Shown here: positions 1-6,786 of the stretch, piece after piece
How the letters are laid out: the number at the start of each line of letters is the position of its first letter
Position numbering within the stretch: position 1 is the stretch's first letter
Origin: a virus
Reading direction: 5' to 3' (one strand)
DNA length: 49,201 nucleotides
Virus record (IMG/VR): IMGVR_UViG_3300031576_000072
Span: 1-49,201 of that record
Translations under genes and position numbers: made by a program
Notes under the pieces: generated by a model
What the model saw: only the letters and a program-made list of their open reading frames with translations
Databases searched by the model: none
What the model was told of the DNA's origin: nothing

Positions 1-127
1 GATCTAAAAAATTCGTTTTAACGAACGGTCTTTTGCCGCGTTTCGATAATTTTGAAACTTTGACCGCGCGTAAAAATATTTTTTCTTTTAATGTCCTTAA
101 AACACAAATCTCTTCCGCAAATCCATC
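1..127. repeat. Terminal direct repeat, left copy (circular junction)
   Basis: The first 127 bases, starting gatctaaaaa and ending aaatccatc, recur exactly at 49075-49201. The portal reading frame runs across the joined ends, so this is the overlap left by assembling a circular or circularly permuted genome. The 127-base length equals a common maximum k-mer of short-read assemblers, so it is more likely an assembly overlap than a biological terminal repeat. Confidence 0.95.
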
Positions 128-1087
128 GCCATTTAAATCATAGGGCCCGTACCACACGATGACTTCTACAGGATGCGCCCTACGCTTAGCATTCGCATCC
201 GCGATCTTTTCGGCTTTTTCCAGCTCCTCTCCGAATTTTTGTTTCAAATAAGAATCCACTTCATTTTTTAATTTATCTGTCACATTCTGCATCAGTCCCG
301 CCGCCTGCATACCTTCTAATTCATGATAATAAAATTCTTCCACTTTAATCAGCGGCTCCTTTTGAATATCGGTGCATCCCGGCTGCGTGTATACACGAGT
401 AATCGGAATAATTTTTAGCGCCGGCTTCTCATCCACACGTAATAAACGGCTTTCAATCGTCAACGGCTTTCCGTCCTCTCCGACAATCGGTTGCCCATCC
501 TCGCCCATGACCGGTAAATCTTGTGTTTCATCCAAATCTTTTTTACTCTCGCTCCAATAAGTTTCGACCCACACCGTTCCCAACATAATCGCCGCGCGTG
601 CGAACAACATGACAGACTTGTCCATCTTCATCCACGTACGTATAACCCATTTCATTAATTTATTAATTTGCCCGACAGTGACCTTATCAGTGGCTTCGAC
701 CGGTTTCCACCGAACTGAATTCTCATTCCAAATCGCCGGATACAACCGCGCCACTAACAGTTCTACGATAGATTGCGCTATCTTTAATGACCGCCCACAC
801 ATCCACTTTTCCGGCCGAACTTCATCCTCTCCTTCATAAAGCGCGATCAAATTCGCATACTTGGTGTCAAAATCAATGCCCTTACCATATTTATCCGTGC
901 CCCAATCCGTCTTCTTACGCGCTTCCTCCGCGTTGTCGAAATCTTGTTGAATGATAGAAACCAGTTCTTCCTGTTGTTCTTTCGTGACCGGTAATAAAAG
1001 AGGATTTAACGGAGTAACTTGCGCAGCACCCTCCTCTTGCGCAGAGGAGGATGCTTGCGTTTCGTATTTGAGCGGACGATTGACCAT
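1..1087 (-). CDS. Portal protein, N-terminal part (continues at the 3' end of the window)
   Basis: Encodes the first 362 codons of the portal, the dodecameric head vertex channel through which DNA is packaged and ejected. The frame is open to base 1 and continues without a stop from 49074 down to 47921, giving 746 residues. The start ATG at 1087 shares its A with the stop of a 19-codon ORF that has a strong GGAGGGG ribosome site, so translation is probably coupled. The identification rests on position (TerL, portal, scaffold, capsid order), length, and the acidic, helix-rich N-terminal half typical of podovirus portals; I see no single diagnostic motif. The gene is whole in the circular genome and split only by linearisation. 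Confidence 0.85.
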   Translation of the reverse strand, partial: MVNRPLKYETQASSSAQEEGAAQVTPLNPLLLPVTKEQQEELVSIIQQDFDNAEEARKKTDWGTDKYGKGIDFDTKYANLIALYEGEDEVRPEKWMCGRSLKIAQSIVELLVARLYPAIWNENSVRWKPVEATDKVTVGQINKLMKWVIRTWMKMDKSVMLFARAAIMLGTVWVETYWSESKKDLDETQDLPVMGEDGQPIVGEDGKPLTIESRLLRVDEKPALKIIPITRVYTQPGCTDIQKEPLIKVEEFYYHELEGMQAAGLMQNVTDKLKNEVDSYLKQKFGEELEKAEKIADANAKRRAHPVEVIVWYGPYDLNGDGFAEEICVLRTLKEKIFLRAVKVSKLSKRGKRPFVKTNFLD

Positions 1088-1146
1088 CAATAACCTTTTT
1101 TCTTTTTACGTTGCCCCTTGCGGGATTTCATTACACTTCCGGACAT
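1087..1146 (-). CDS. 19-residue basic micro-ORF ahead of the portal
   Basis: A short ORF starts at ATG 1146-1144, 8 bases after a strong GGAGGGG site, and its TGA overlaps the portal ATG. The product is a Lys/Arg-rich peptide ending KGQRKKKKGY. The portal ATG has no clear ribosome site of its own, so this ORF probably serves translational coupling. Whether the peptide has a function, for instance binding nucleic acid, cannot be told from sequence. Confidence 0.5.
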   Translation of the reverse strand: MSGSVMKSRKGQRKKKKGY

Positions 1147-1156
1147 AAGCCCCTCC

Positions 1157-1516
1157 TTATTCGGCGTCGCCGCCGAACAACCCTTTAATTTTATCCCAAA
1201 GATTTAATCGCACTACACCATAAAGTGCGTGTGTTTCATTATCCATAGCATAACGATATTCAGCTACCACTTCATCAACAAGGGCGTCTTCATCCTCGTT
1301 CGCCCACAACACCACATCTGTCCCAACGCCTACTTCATTCTGCGGTTCACCGATCGTATCAGTATCAGTGTCCGTATCTGTGTCGGTATAACAATGCGCG
1401 TGATACCACGTTGTTCCTGTCACACTTTCTCCATCTTCACAACTTAATTCCTGCGTCGCCTGCACTGGCGCAGCACAAAAAACTAAAACACATAATATAA
1501 ACCAAAAAATTCTCAT
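1157..1516 (-). CDS. Small secreted or membrane-anchored protein with Thr-Asp repeat
   Basis: A 119-residue product. The ATG at 1516 lies behind GGGAGAG, and the N-terminus MRIFWFILCVLVFCAAPVQA is a typical signal peptide with an Ala-x-Ala cleavage site. The mature part has two early cysteines, a Thr-Asp run (five or more TD dipeptides, about residues 43-53) encoded by a degenerate hexamer repeat, an acidic middle and an amphipathic C-terminal segment (DKIKGLFGG). A longer in-frame ORF reaches 1642 but would overlap terL and lacks a ribosome site. It sits between TerL and the portal, an odd place for an exported protein. Function unknown. Confidence 0.7.
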   Translation of the reverse strand: MRIFWFILCVLVFCAAPVQATQELSCEDGESVTGTTWYHAHCYTDTDTDTDTDTIGEPQNEVGVGTDVVLWANEDEDALVDEVVAEYRYAMDNETHALYGVVRLNLWDKIKGLFGGDAE

Positions 1517-1529
1517 TGTTCTCTCCCTT

Positions 1530-2945
1530 TTAATAGTACGCCATGTCCGCCGCGCGAAATGGCGCCGTTCGTCTTCGAAACACTTTTGACGCTGACCCGC
1601 GTTTACAACCGTGTACCGCGATAGCCAGCGCGTCCGATTCATCAGGACTCTTCAAACCGCGTTCTTTCATTTTATCTTTCGTTTCGATTTGAATATATCC
1701 TTTAAGCGGATCGATTTTATATTTAATGGAACTTAACTGATTAATAAGCGCGTCATTCGGCGGAATGGCGATTTCATCCGCTCTGAACAACTCCCGCAAG
1801 TTCCAGTACATTTCCGATCGGATGTCCCGAAAGTGCATTTGATCCATCGGCCGCTGCGTGAAATTCACCGGCAGCACCGGATACCCCAAAGCGCGTAAAT
1901 GATCTGTCGCACCCGCGCCTAACCCGGTATCATCCGTCGTTACTTGAATTAATTTCGAACCCGCGCTGACCGCCGACTGCACTACCAGATTCACTGTTTC
2001 CGTCAAATCCTTACCTTGTATCGTCTTAATATCAATGACCCGGTGCGGTTGATAAACCACCAAACACGTCTTGTTGCTCCCGTAGCGCGCCACGTCCAGC
2101 CCGTAATAATAATGTTCCGATACGATGCACTGCTTCTTATCCTTCTCATAACGCTTGAGCGCGCGATCACACCAGTTAAGCGGTATGAGGGTGTCCTCGC
2201 CTTCTGTTGGAAATTGCCCCAGCACACGTGAAATGAACATCGGCGACGTCGGCCCCCATTCCACCAACCGATCATCGATCCATTTCTGTGACGTGAGTCT
2301 GGGATATTTTAAAGGTTCCGTTATTCCCGGCGACTCGTAAGCCGAAATGTGGAATTTCGTCCACCGATCATTTTTAAAGTAATCAAAGAACGGCCCCGAC
2401 GGGGATGTTGGGTTGCCGATAAGCAGCGTCTTGCTGTGCTCCGACGTCAAGATGCCCTGCGCCGCCTCGTATATAGGCGGCTCTATACCAGGCGCTTCAT
2501 CCATGATAAGAAGCATGTGTTCCGCGTGCTGTCCCTGAAACTTGTCCGGGTCATCCGTGCTGAGCCCCAACGCGAACCATGACGGAGATAATGTCAATGA
2601 TGTTTTCAGAAGTTCTCCACCGAGCGAAACACGCGCCTTGCGGTACAGCGTCGCGATTTCCGCCCACAAGATATGCACGACCTGACGATAGGTCGGCGCG
2701 GTCGTAATCACACGGGAATCCTTATTACAATATAAGAACCATAACGCCGCGCACGCCGCGAGGAACGTCTTACCACACCCGTGCGCCGACGCGGCAATCG
2801 TGTTATCATTGACCGCTATCGAACGGATGATCTGTTTTTGTTTTTCCCAAAGTTCTACACCGAGGATCTCACTGCAAAAAAAGACCGGATCTTTCCTGCA
2901 CTTGTCAAAAACCACCTGCGCGTCGGCTGAATTAATGCCTGGCAT
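1530..2945 (-). CDS. terL: Terminase large subunit (TerL)
   Basis: A 471-residue packaging motor with an N-terminal ATPase and a C-terminal RNase H-like nuclease. Visible motifs: Walker A SAHGCGKT (residues 53-60), Walker B LLIMDE (145-150), coupling motif LLIGNPT (174-180), and the nuclease acids in GLDVARYGSNKT (D284), VTTDDTG (D338/D339) and SPDESDALA (D435/D438). Length and motif order match full-length TerL, so the enzyme looks active. It uses ATP to drive DNA into proheads at the portal and cuts concatemers. Its start overlaps the TerS gene by 14 bases. Confidence 0.97.
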   Translation of the reverse strand: MPGINSADAQVVFDKCRKDPVFFCSEILGVELWEKQKQIIRSIAVNDNTIAASAHGCGKTFLAACAALWFLYCNKDSRVITTAPTYRQVVHILWAEIATLYRKARVSLGGELLKTSLTLSPSWFALGLSTDDPDKFQGQHAEHMLLIMDEAPGIEPPIYEAAQGILTSEHSKTLLIGNPTSPSGPFFDYFKNDRWTKFHISAYESPGITEPLKYPRLTSQKWIDDRLVEWGPTSPMFISRVLGQFPTEGEDTLIPLNWCDRALKRYEKDKKQCIVSEHYYYGLDVARYGSNKTCLVVYQPHRVIDIKTIQGKDLTETVNLVVQSAVSAGSKLIQVTTDDTGLGAGATDHLRALGYPVLPVNFTQRPMDQMHFRDIRSEMYWNLRELFRADEIAIPPNDALINQLSSIKYKIDPLKGYIQIETKDKMKERGLKSPDESDALAIAVHGCKRGSASKVFRRRTAPFRAADMAYY

Positions 2946-3288
2946 GCCTGGCTATATCGGCGAAATTCACAATGGTCGTGTTCTTAATAATTGTTTCCGC
3001 CGCCTTTTCGCTCCACCCGTCAAATCTTTTATACCATAATTCCGCTGCTTTGGTATCACCGTCAAGCGCTTTGTTGTAAAGTGCCTGATCGATTTTCGCC
3101 GTGCGCTCGGAATATTTCGTCCGTCGTCCTTCGAGGGCAAGCTTCGCCCACGACGGATGCTCCGCTTTATACGCTCTTAAAATATCAAGGGGTACGCCAT
3201 ATTGCGAGCAGAAATACATGTCGTGGCGTTCCTCATTGTCCGGATTGGATCGGAACGATACATATAAGTCATGGACAGATGCGGACAT
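2932..3288 (-). CDS. terS: Terminase small subunit (TerS)
   Basis: A 118-residue protein directly upstream of and overlapping TerL. The middle resembles a helix-turn-helix (SQYGVPLDILRAYKAEHPSW), followed by a helical stretch with KALDGDTKAAELWYKRFDGW, a pattern known from small terminase and related phage HTH proteins. It should bind the packaging site and hand DNA to TerL. I chose ATG 3288 (MSASVHDL), about 10 bases after GAGGTG; a TTG-started extension to 3342 has no ribosome site and overlaps a promoter-like sequence. Confidence 0.8.
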   Translation of the reverse strand: MSASVHDLYVSFRSNPDNEERHDMYFCSQYGVPLDILRAYKAEHPSWAKLALEGRRTKYSERTAKIDQALYNKALDGDTKAAELWYKRFDGWSEKAAETIIKNTTIVNFADIARHARH

Positions 3289-3330
3289 AGTAGAACAACA
3301 CCTCATGGCGCCTTTAAGGCACCTAATAGA

Positions 3331-3359
3331 AGAGTATTCCAAATCCCATATTATGTCAA
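3331..3359 (-). promoter_or_regulatory. Candidate promoter ahead of the terminase genes
   Basis: On the minus strand a perfect TTGACA (3359-3354) is followed after 17 bases by TACTCT (3336-3331), which keeps the key first, second and last bases of a -10 box. A small hairpin (GGTGCC, TTAAA, GGCGCC) lies just downstream. It would start transcription about 40 bases ahead of TerS. Moderate support: the -35 and spacing are ideal, the -10 is weak. Confidence 0.4.
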
Positions 3360-3360
3360 T

Positions 3361-3834
3361 TTAATTTACGGATTTTTTCACCCGCAGAAATTTACGGCAG
3401 ACCATATAAATACGTTCTAACGCTTTAACCGTTTGGTGCTCACGCTTGAGGAACCAATCATTCGTATAAGTCGGCGGATCCTCCAGCACCCGTTCCAATT
3501 CCATCCGTTCCTCTACCGTAAACCCGCACTGAGCTAAGAACAGATAATTATCGTCCCCCACCTCTTCCCATTCCTCCCCGGACACCTCTTCCACCGGGAA
3601 GACGTACGCGCCTTCCGCCTGCTGTACCGCTGCGGCCATATGGTCGCGCAGCCGTATCACTGGAAATTCCGCGCCGGCAGGCGCCGGCCGCACGCGTATC
3701 GCGCGCAGACACGGTTCCGGAGCTTCCGGAGCCGGCCGCATCGCGTCGCGCGCCTGTTTATGGGCCATGGCCTCCACGAAATACCGAGATTCCCGCGCGC
3801 ACATCTCTTTAAGCAGTTTCTGATCCGTTTTCAT
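3361..3834 (-). CDS. Hypothetical protein between DNA-binding protein and TerS
   Basis: A 157-residue protein of unknown function. The N-terminal third is basic and Ala/Pro/Arg-rich with low-complexity PAPE and RPAPAGA stretches; the middle is acidic (VEEVSGEEWEEVGDDN); the C-terminal third is predicted helical with several Lys and Arg. It overlaps the upstream gene by 26 bases, so the two are probably co-translated. The position ahead of TerS suggests a late-gene or packaging accessory, but nothing proves this. Confidence 0.7.
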   Translation of the reverse strand: MKTDQKLLKEMCARESRYFVEAMAHKQARDAMRPAPEAPEPCLRAIRVRPAPAGAEFPVIRLRDHMAAAVQQAEGAYVFPVEEVSGEEWEEVGDDNYLFLAQCGFTVEERMELERVLEDPPTYTNDWFLKREHQTVKALERIYMVCRKFLRVKKSVN

Positions 3835-4201
3835 TCAGTCCTTCCTTTTTGATCATGTCTTCCGGGCTGATATAGCCATTCCACTGGAATTTGCCCCCCT
3901 GATAATTATCCGGTTCCGGCTTCTTTTCCTCTTCTTCCGCTTCCTCTATAATAGGCGCGTCCTTTGGTTTTGGCGGCCGGCCGCGTTTAACAGGCATGCT
4001 GCCGTGCTTTACGTCTATCGCGTCCCACGTTTTAGATCTGTGTTCCTCAATAGCTTTATCAATTAAATACAAAACCATTTGAATCATCGAACGTCGCTCA
4101 GCCCGCGCCAACTCCCCAAGCCAATTGTGCTGCTCCACATTCAGTTCACATTGAAATATCCACTTCCAATTAACCTTGCCGTTTTTGTCGACGTATTGCA
4201 T
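3809..4201 (-). CDS. Putative DNA-binding protein with AT-hook, first gene of the leftward unit
   Basis: A 130-residue protein. Residues about 18-55 (a short beta-like segment, then LARAERRSMIQMVLYLIDKAIEEH) look like a ribbon-helix-helix fold, and KRGRPPKPK is an AT-hook-type minor-groove binder. The C-terminal half is acidic (EEAEEEEKK). ATG 4201 is preferred because it lies 7 bases after AGGAG; the alternative GTG at 4207 is too close to that site. As the first leftward gene beside an AT-rich control region, it may autoregulate or control late transcription. That role is inference. Confidence 0.7.
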   Translation of the reverse strand: MQYVDKNGKVNWKWIFQCELNVEQHNWLGELARAERRSMIQMVLYLIDKAIEEHRSKTWDAIDVKHGSMPVKRGRPPKPKDAPIIEEAEEEEKKPEPDNYQGGKFQWNGYISPEDMIKKEGLNENGSETA

Positions 4202-4294
4202 AATCACTCTCCTTTTAAATAAAAAATGATTTTAATGATTTATCCTTCTATCGAAGTACCTGTAAGTTTAACTGCCAGTGTGCCTGTAAAGTAT

Positions 4295-4318
4295 ACATAT
4301 TGTTTAACATATTGTTTC
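4295..4318. repeat. 12-bp tandem repeat ACATATTGTTT(A/C)
   Basis: ACATATTGTTTA (4295-4306) is followed directly by ACATATTGTTTC (4307-4318). Two CCTGTAA words lie just left and one just right, the last inside an inverted repeat TACCT-11 nt-AGGTA (4350-4370). The set sits 100-170 bases ahead of the first leftward gene and looks like an operator or activator array for that promoter. Confidence 0.5.
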
Positions 4319-4682
4319 ACAGTCAAAGTGCGAGAGGGGTCTGCCATTCTACCTGTAACTTTGATAGGTACATATAACAACATACCACACAGAATGAGAT
4401 TTGTCAAGAAATAACACAAATGAATAAGGTAAGCTATTGGAGCGTAGCGCGTTGCGCGAAACGACATTAAGAATGATCCTCACTAACACGCACTCTTGGG
4501 GGGCGTATATACAATCTAATAGGTGGGGGGTATATGTAGTTAACATAATATATATTATAAGAAGTACGACACGCAACTCACGCCACGCCAACAGGTTACG
4601 GTGTTTTTGGCCACCAAAAGACAAGTATAAACCATGATTCTGAAACGTATATATTGAATAAGTACAAATATACAAATTAAAT

Positions 4683-4716
4683 AAATAAATAATTAAATCA
4701 CCAACATTATTTATTT
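4683..4716. repeat. AT-rich inverted repeat, possible DNA unwinding element
   Basis: AAATAAATAAT (4683-4693) and ATTATTTATTT (4706-4716) are perfect inverted repeats around a 12-base spacer, within about 100 bases that are almost pure A/T. A low-melting segment beside clustered palindromes is typical of origins; an AT-rich promoter region is an alternative. Confidence 0.45.
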
Positions 4717-4836
4717 AAATATTTAATTTTTTAAAGTGAGTAAGAGTGATTCCGCCGTTACAAATATTGAACTTTGTTCTTGTTTTTCGTGTTGTTCCGA
4801 TTTCCTCGTTCGCGCAATTATAGCAACGCCAGCGGT

Positions 4837-4948
4837 TTGCAATTTGCCGCAACGCGCGTTGTCGCAACCCGTTGCAAACAATGCGTTTTGCAACTTTTTG
4901 CTTGACAAGCCATTTTTTCGCAAATCGTGGCTTTTCAACGAGTTGCAA
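4837..4948. repeat. Cluster of four TTGCAA palindromes
   Basis: TTGCAA occurs at 4837-4842, 4872-4877, 4888-4893 and 4943-4948, with related TTGCCGCAA and TTGTCGCAA words between the first two. They may be iteron-like initiator sites or operators for the early promoter. Spacing is irregular (35, 16, 55 bases), which fits operators at least as well as iterons. Confidence 0.5.
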
Positions 4949-4974
4949 ATCGTCCTCGACGGGCGCGAAAAAAT

Positions 4975-4982
4975 GTTATGCT
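4975..4982 (+). promoter_or_regulatory. Candidate extended -10 of the early rightward promoter
   Basis: TGTTATGCT (TG-N-TATGCT, 4974-4982) is an extended -10 element about 90 bases ahead of the first rightward ATG. No good -35 lies 16-18 bases upstream, which extended -10 promoters tolerate. The TTGCAA cluster ends 26 bases upstream, so binding there could control it. Confidence 0.35.
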
Positions 4983-5068
4983 TTTGGCAGGTCAAAACGG
5001 TTCTGGGCATGGCAAGGCACGTCAGTCAAGAATCTAATTTAATCATGTGCCGACAAGGGGGACGTAAC

Positions 5069-5296
5069 ATGGACTTTGTAACTGCATTAGGCATCAAGAA
5101 GTCAAGTACCAACAGGGCGGTCAGTCATACGGCAACGTGGGACACCGAGAAGGGCGTCCTAAAACTTGAGATTAATTTACTTGCGCTCAAGGACGCCGAA
5201 CCGAACGAGAAAGGCAACAAAGTCTTGAACGTGTACGATAAACTTAATGGCTATCCGATTAAGTTTTCAGGTAATGTCATTATGGCAACCAAGTAA
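5069..5296 (+). CDS. Small hypothetical protein, first gene of the rightward unit
   Basis: A 75-residue protein starting at ATG 5069, 7 bases after AAGGGGG. It looks beta-rich (TATWDTEKGVLKLEINLLAL, then KVLNVYDKLNGYPIKFSGNVIMATK) with no Cys. I do not recognise it. An upstream in-frame extension to GTG 4736 is rejected because it runs through the repeat-rich control region and has no ribosome site. As the first early gene it may act on the host, or be a small beta-fold partner of the modification cassette downstream; neither is shown. Confidence 0.75.
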   Translation: MDFVTALGIKKSSTNRAVSHTATWDTEKGVLKLEINLLALKDAEPNEKGNKVLNVYDKLNGYPIKFSGNVIMATK

Positions 5297-5310
5297 CGCA
5301 CAGCGCAAGG

Positions 5311-5330
5311 CGCAGGGCTTCGGCTCTGCG
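5311..5330 (+). promoter_or_regulatory. Stable mRNA hairpin with UUCG tetraloop
   Basis: CGCAGGGC-TTCG-GCTCTGCG forms an 8-bp stem (one G-U) closed by the extra-stable C(UUCG)G tetraloop, in the 68-base gap after the first early gene. No T-tract follows, so it is not a normal terminator; protection or processing of the mRNA is more likely. Confidence 0.6.
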
Positions 5331-5364
5331 TCTATAGCGCATAGCCTCTGGAAAGGACGTTTCT

Positions 5365-5577
5365 ATGCCTTATAAAGTTAAGTATCATGTGCGGTACACG
5401 GATATACACGCCGAGGTAGAGTTGGACACGGCGCGCGATGCGTATGACTTCAGACGGGGGATACGTTACCTATGCTCACACACCGAGGTCAAACGGTTTG
5501 AGCCGAGGAAAGCGATAGACCTAACAACACCGACGGGGAAATTCTTTGAGAGTTTACTCAATGACAAGGGGGAATGA
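5365..5577 (+). CDS. Hypothetical early protein, 70 residues
   Basis: Starts at ATG 5365 behind GGAAAGGA. The product begins with an alternating beta pattern (YKVKYHVRYTDIHAEVELD), then a helix and a second strand (EVKRFEPRK). It resembles small alpha/beta early proteins of phages generally but no family is recognised. Its stop overlaps an ATG of the next reading frame. Confidence 0.7.
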   Translation: MPYKVKYHVRYTDIHAEVELDTARDAYDFRRGIRYLCSHTEVKRFEPRKAIDLTTPTGKFFESLLNDKGE

Positions 5578-5579
5578 CC

Positions 5580-5771
5580 ATGAACATAGCACCGAGCATA
5601 CGGAAGGACTTGGAACTGTTGATGTGGATTGAAGCGGTATTGAGCAATGATGAGGTCAGCACCGATGAAGAACTCATAGAGTTATTCGTGACCGAAGGCG
5701 GAATGAGCCTTATGGACGCTACGCTATGGGTGGAGCAACGCGGGGATTATGTTAAGGACAGAACGCCATGA
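5580..5771 (+). CDS. Hypothetical acidic early protein, 63 residues
   Basis: An acidic, probably all-helical protein (DLELLMWIEAVLSNDEVSTD, later MDATLWVEQRGDYV). ATG 5580 has better spacing (7 bases) from GGGGG than the in-frame ATG 5574, which overlaps the previous stop. Its stop overlaps the next ATG (ATGA). Function unknown. Confidence 0.65.
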   Translation: MNIAPSIRKDLELLMWIEAVLSNDEVSTDEELIELFVTEGGMSLMDATLWVEQRGDYVKDRTP

Positions 5772-6103
5772 TCTTACTCACGTCGAATCAGGCTAAACGG
5801 ATAATCAAGTCCGTTGTAAAGTGTATTACCAGCGGTGATATGCGCCACTTGACCAAAGCGGCGTACAATTATATCAATCTCTGCGCGGGCTTCATAGCGC
5901 ATTATGACAGGGGCGGCTTTCAGGCGTATTACAGCGAGAACAGCCTAAAGGCGGATTTGGTACGGCAACAAGCGATGAATCAGTGGGAGAACTTCAGCCC
6001 GAAGGACAAGGACTATGACTACTACATGCAGAAGAAACGGATATATAATGACATTATAGCGCAGATAGGCGTGGAAGAACAACTGGAGTTTGATTTTAAA
6101 TAA
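5768..6103 (+). CDS. Hypothetical protein ending in a QLEFDF motif
   Basis: A 111-residue helical protein, basic at its N-terminus. The last residues are EEQLEFDFK, close to the hexapeptide by which bacterial proteins bind the DNA sliding clamp (Q-L-x-L/F-x-F/L types). The large internal virion protein carries QLEFDF and QLLFDF as well. If the motif works, this early protein could bind the host clamp; that is inference from one short motif. It is joined to the upstream gene by ATGA. Confidence 0.7.
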   Translation: MILLTSNQAKRIIKSVVKCITSGDMRHLTKAAYNYINLCAGFIAHYDRGGFQAYYSENSLKADLVRQQAMNQWENFSPKDKDYDYYMQKKRIYNDIIAQIGVEEQLEFDFK

Positions 6104-6117
6104 CAAAGGGGGATAAA

Positions 6118-6429
6118 ATGACATGGAACACTCATGACAGGTTCGGGTTGTTTGACAAGCCTGACACAGCACCGTCAAAGGTTTGGGTCGTTGTGATTTA
6201 CCGTCAGCTGACGGGCGAATCAGATGTGGTGGGGGTGTATTACTCCAAAGCGTCGGCGCAACGCGCGTATGAGAAAGTGTTAGGTGAGTACGCGAATGAA
6301 TTACAGCAAGCGCAAGAGGCAAGCGATGATTGTTGGAGTCAATCAGACGAACATTTATGGATTTCGGGCGGATATGTGTGGCTTGAGAATGACGTTTACA
6401 TCACATACTTTCAGCGAAATATTGAATGA
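6118..6429 (+). CDS. Hypothetical early protein, 103 residues
   Basis: Starts at ATG 6118 after AAAGGGGGATAAA. The core (KVWVVVIYRQ, then VVGVYYSKASAQRAYEKVL) suggests a small alpha/beta fold with two strands before a helix; the end is aromatic (GYVWLENDVYITYFQ). Not recognised. It is the last gene before the ubiquitin-like cassette, separated from it by a hairpin. Confidence 0.7.
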   Translation: MTWNTHDRFGLFDKPDTAPSKVWVVVIYRQLTGESDVVGVYYSKASAQRAYEKVLGEYANELQQAQEASDDCWSQSDEHLWISGGYVWLENDVYITYFQRNIE

Positions 6430-6449
6430 AGTCGCCAGTGGGGTGACTT
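6429..6449 (+). promoter_or_regulatory. mRNA hairpin in the leader of the ubiquitin-like cassette
   Basis: AAGTCGCC-AGTGG-GGTGACTT gives an 8-bp stem (one G-U) at the start of an 87-base gap ahead of the candidate ubiquitin-like gene. The rest of the gap is G/C-rich with further self-complementary words (CCGTACGG). No T-tract, so not a standard terminator. Confidence 0.5.
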
Positions 6450-6516
6450 ACGCGTAGGTAAACCGTACGGCGCGCGATAGCGGGACGTACAAACCAAAAA
6501 CGAAAGGGGCAACACA

Positions 6517-6720
6517 ATGGCATGGAGTGCAGAAGTAACCGAAGTAAGCAGAGCAGAAGCGCAACGGCTTATCGTTGCACAGGCGAAGGACGAAGGGATC
6601 AATGGCGCGTTCAAGGTGTTTTACGACAATAATCTTGTCGCTAACCCTGCGGACTTGCCCGAAACGGTGGATATGCGCAAGGTGCGCGTGTCAGCCGTAC
6701 TTGACCAGGCAGGACGCTAA
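6517..6720 (+). CDS. Candidate ubiquitin-like modifier (PRTRC protein C-like)
   Basis: A 67-residue protein starting at ATG 6517, 8 bases after AAAGGGG. The second half (AFKVFYDNNLVANPADLPE, then RKVRVSAVLDQAGR) looks like paired beta strands; the first half is a helix. It sits immediately before E2-like, E1-like and JAMM genes, the place held by the ubiquitin-like protein C in PRTRC cassettes, whose FK-x-NG-x-x-x-x-DP stretch it loosely resembles. It ends Gly-Arg rather than Gly-Gly; removing one residue would expose a C-terminal Gly. The family call leans on context and is weaker than for its neighbours. It could instead be an unrelated small protein, with the true modifier elsewhere. Confidence 0.45.
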   Translation: MAWSAEVTEVSRAEAQRLIVAQAKDEGINGAFKVFYDNNLVANPADLPETVDMRKVRVSAVLDQAGR

Positions 6721-6731
6721 ACGTGTTCGCG

Positions 6732-6758
6732 GGGGCGGTAGTGCTACGCTATCGCCCC
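6732..6758 (+). promoter_or_regulatory. Strong mRNA hairpin between the modifier and E2-like genes
   Basis: GGGGCGGTAG-TGCTACG-CTATCGCCCC forms a 10-bp stem with one G-U and a 7-base loop. It lies 12 bases after the upstream stop and 28 before the next start, without a T-tract. It could stabilise the upstream mRNA 3' end or partly attenuate transcription, giving more of the short protein than of the enzymes. Confidence 0.65.
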
Positions 6759-6786
6759 ACAACACTCCATAAGAAAGGACGAACGT

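Larger units (their letters stand above)
4202..5068. promoter_or_regulatory. Divergent control region, candidate replication origin
   Basis: About 870 bases with no convincing gene between the leftward and rightward units. In order it holds three CCTGTAA words (4259, 4283, 4352), a 12-bp tandem repeat (4295-4318), G-rich stretches near 4498 and 4525 each followed by GTATAT, a perfect palindrome ATAATATATATTAT (4545-4558), a TTTTGG-CCA-CCAAAA hairpin near 4610, an AT-rich inverted repeat (4683-4716), and a cluster of TTGCAA palindromes (4837-4948). Such a mix is expected of divergent promoters with repressor sites and possibly an origin. No function is proven. Confidence 0.6.

Noticed and set aside
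4736-5068. GTG-started in-frame extension of the first early gene (total 186 codons)
   Set aside because: No ribosome site at 4736, and the extension is translated from the TTGCAA repeat region; the ATG at 5069 has AAGGGGG at good spacing.
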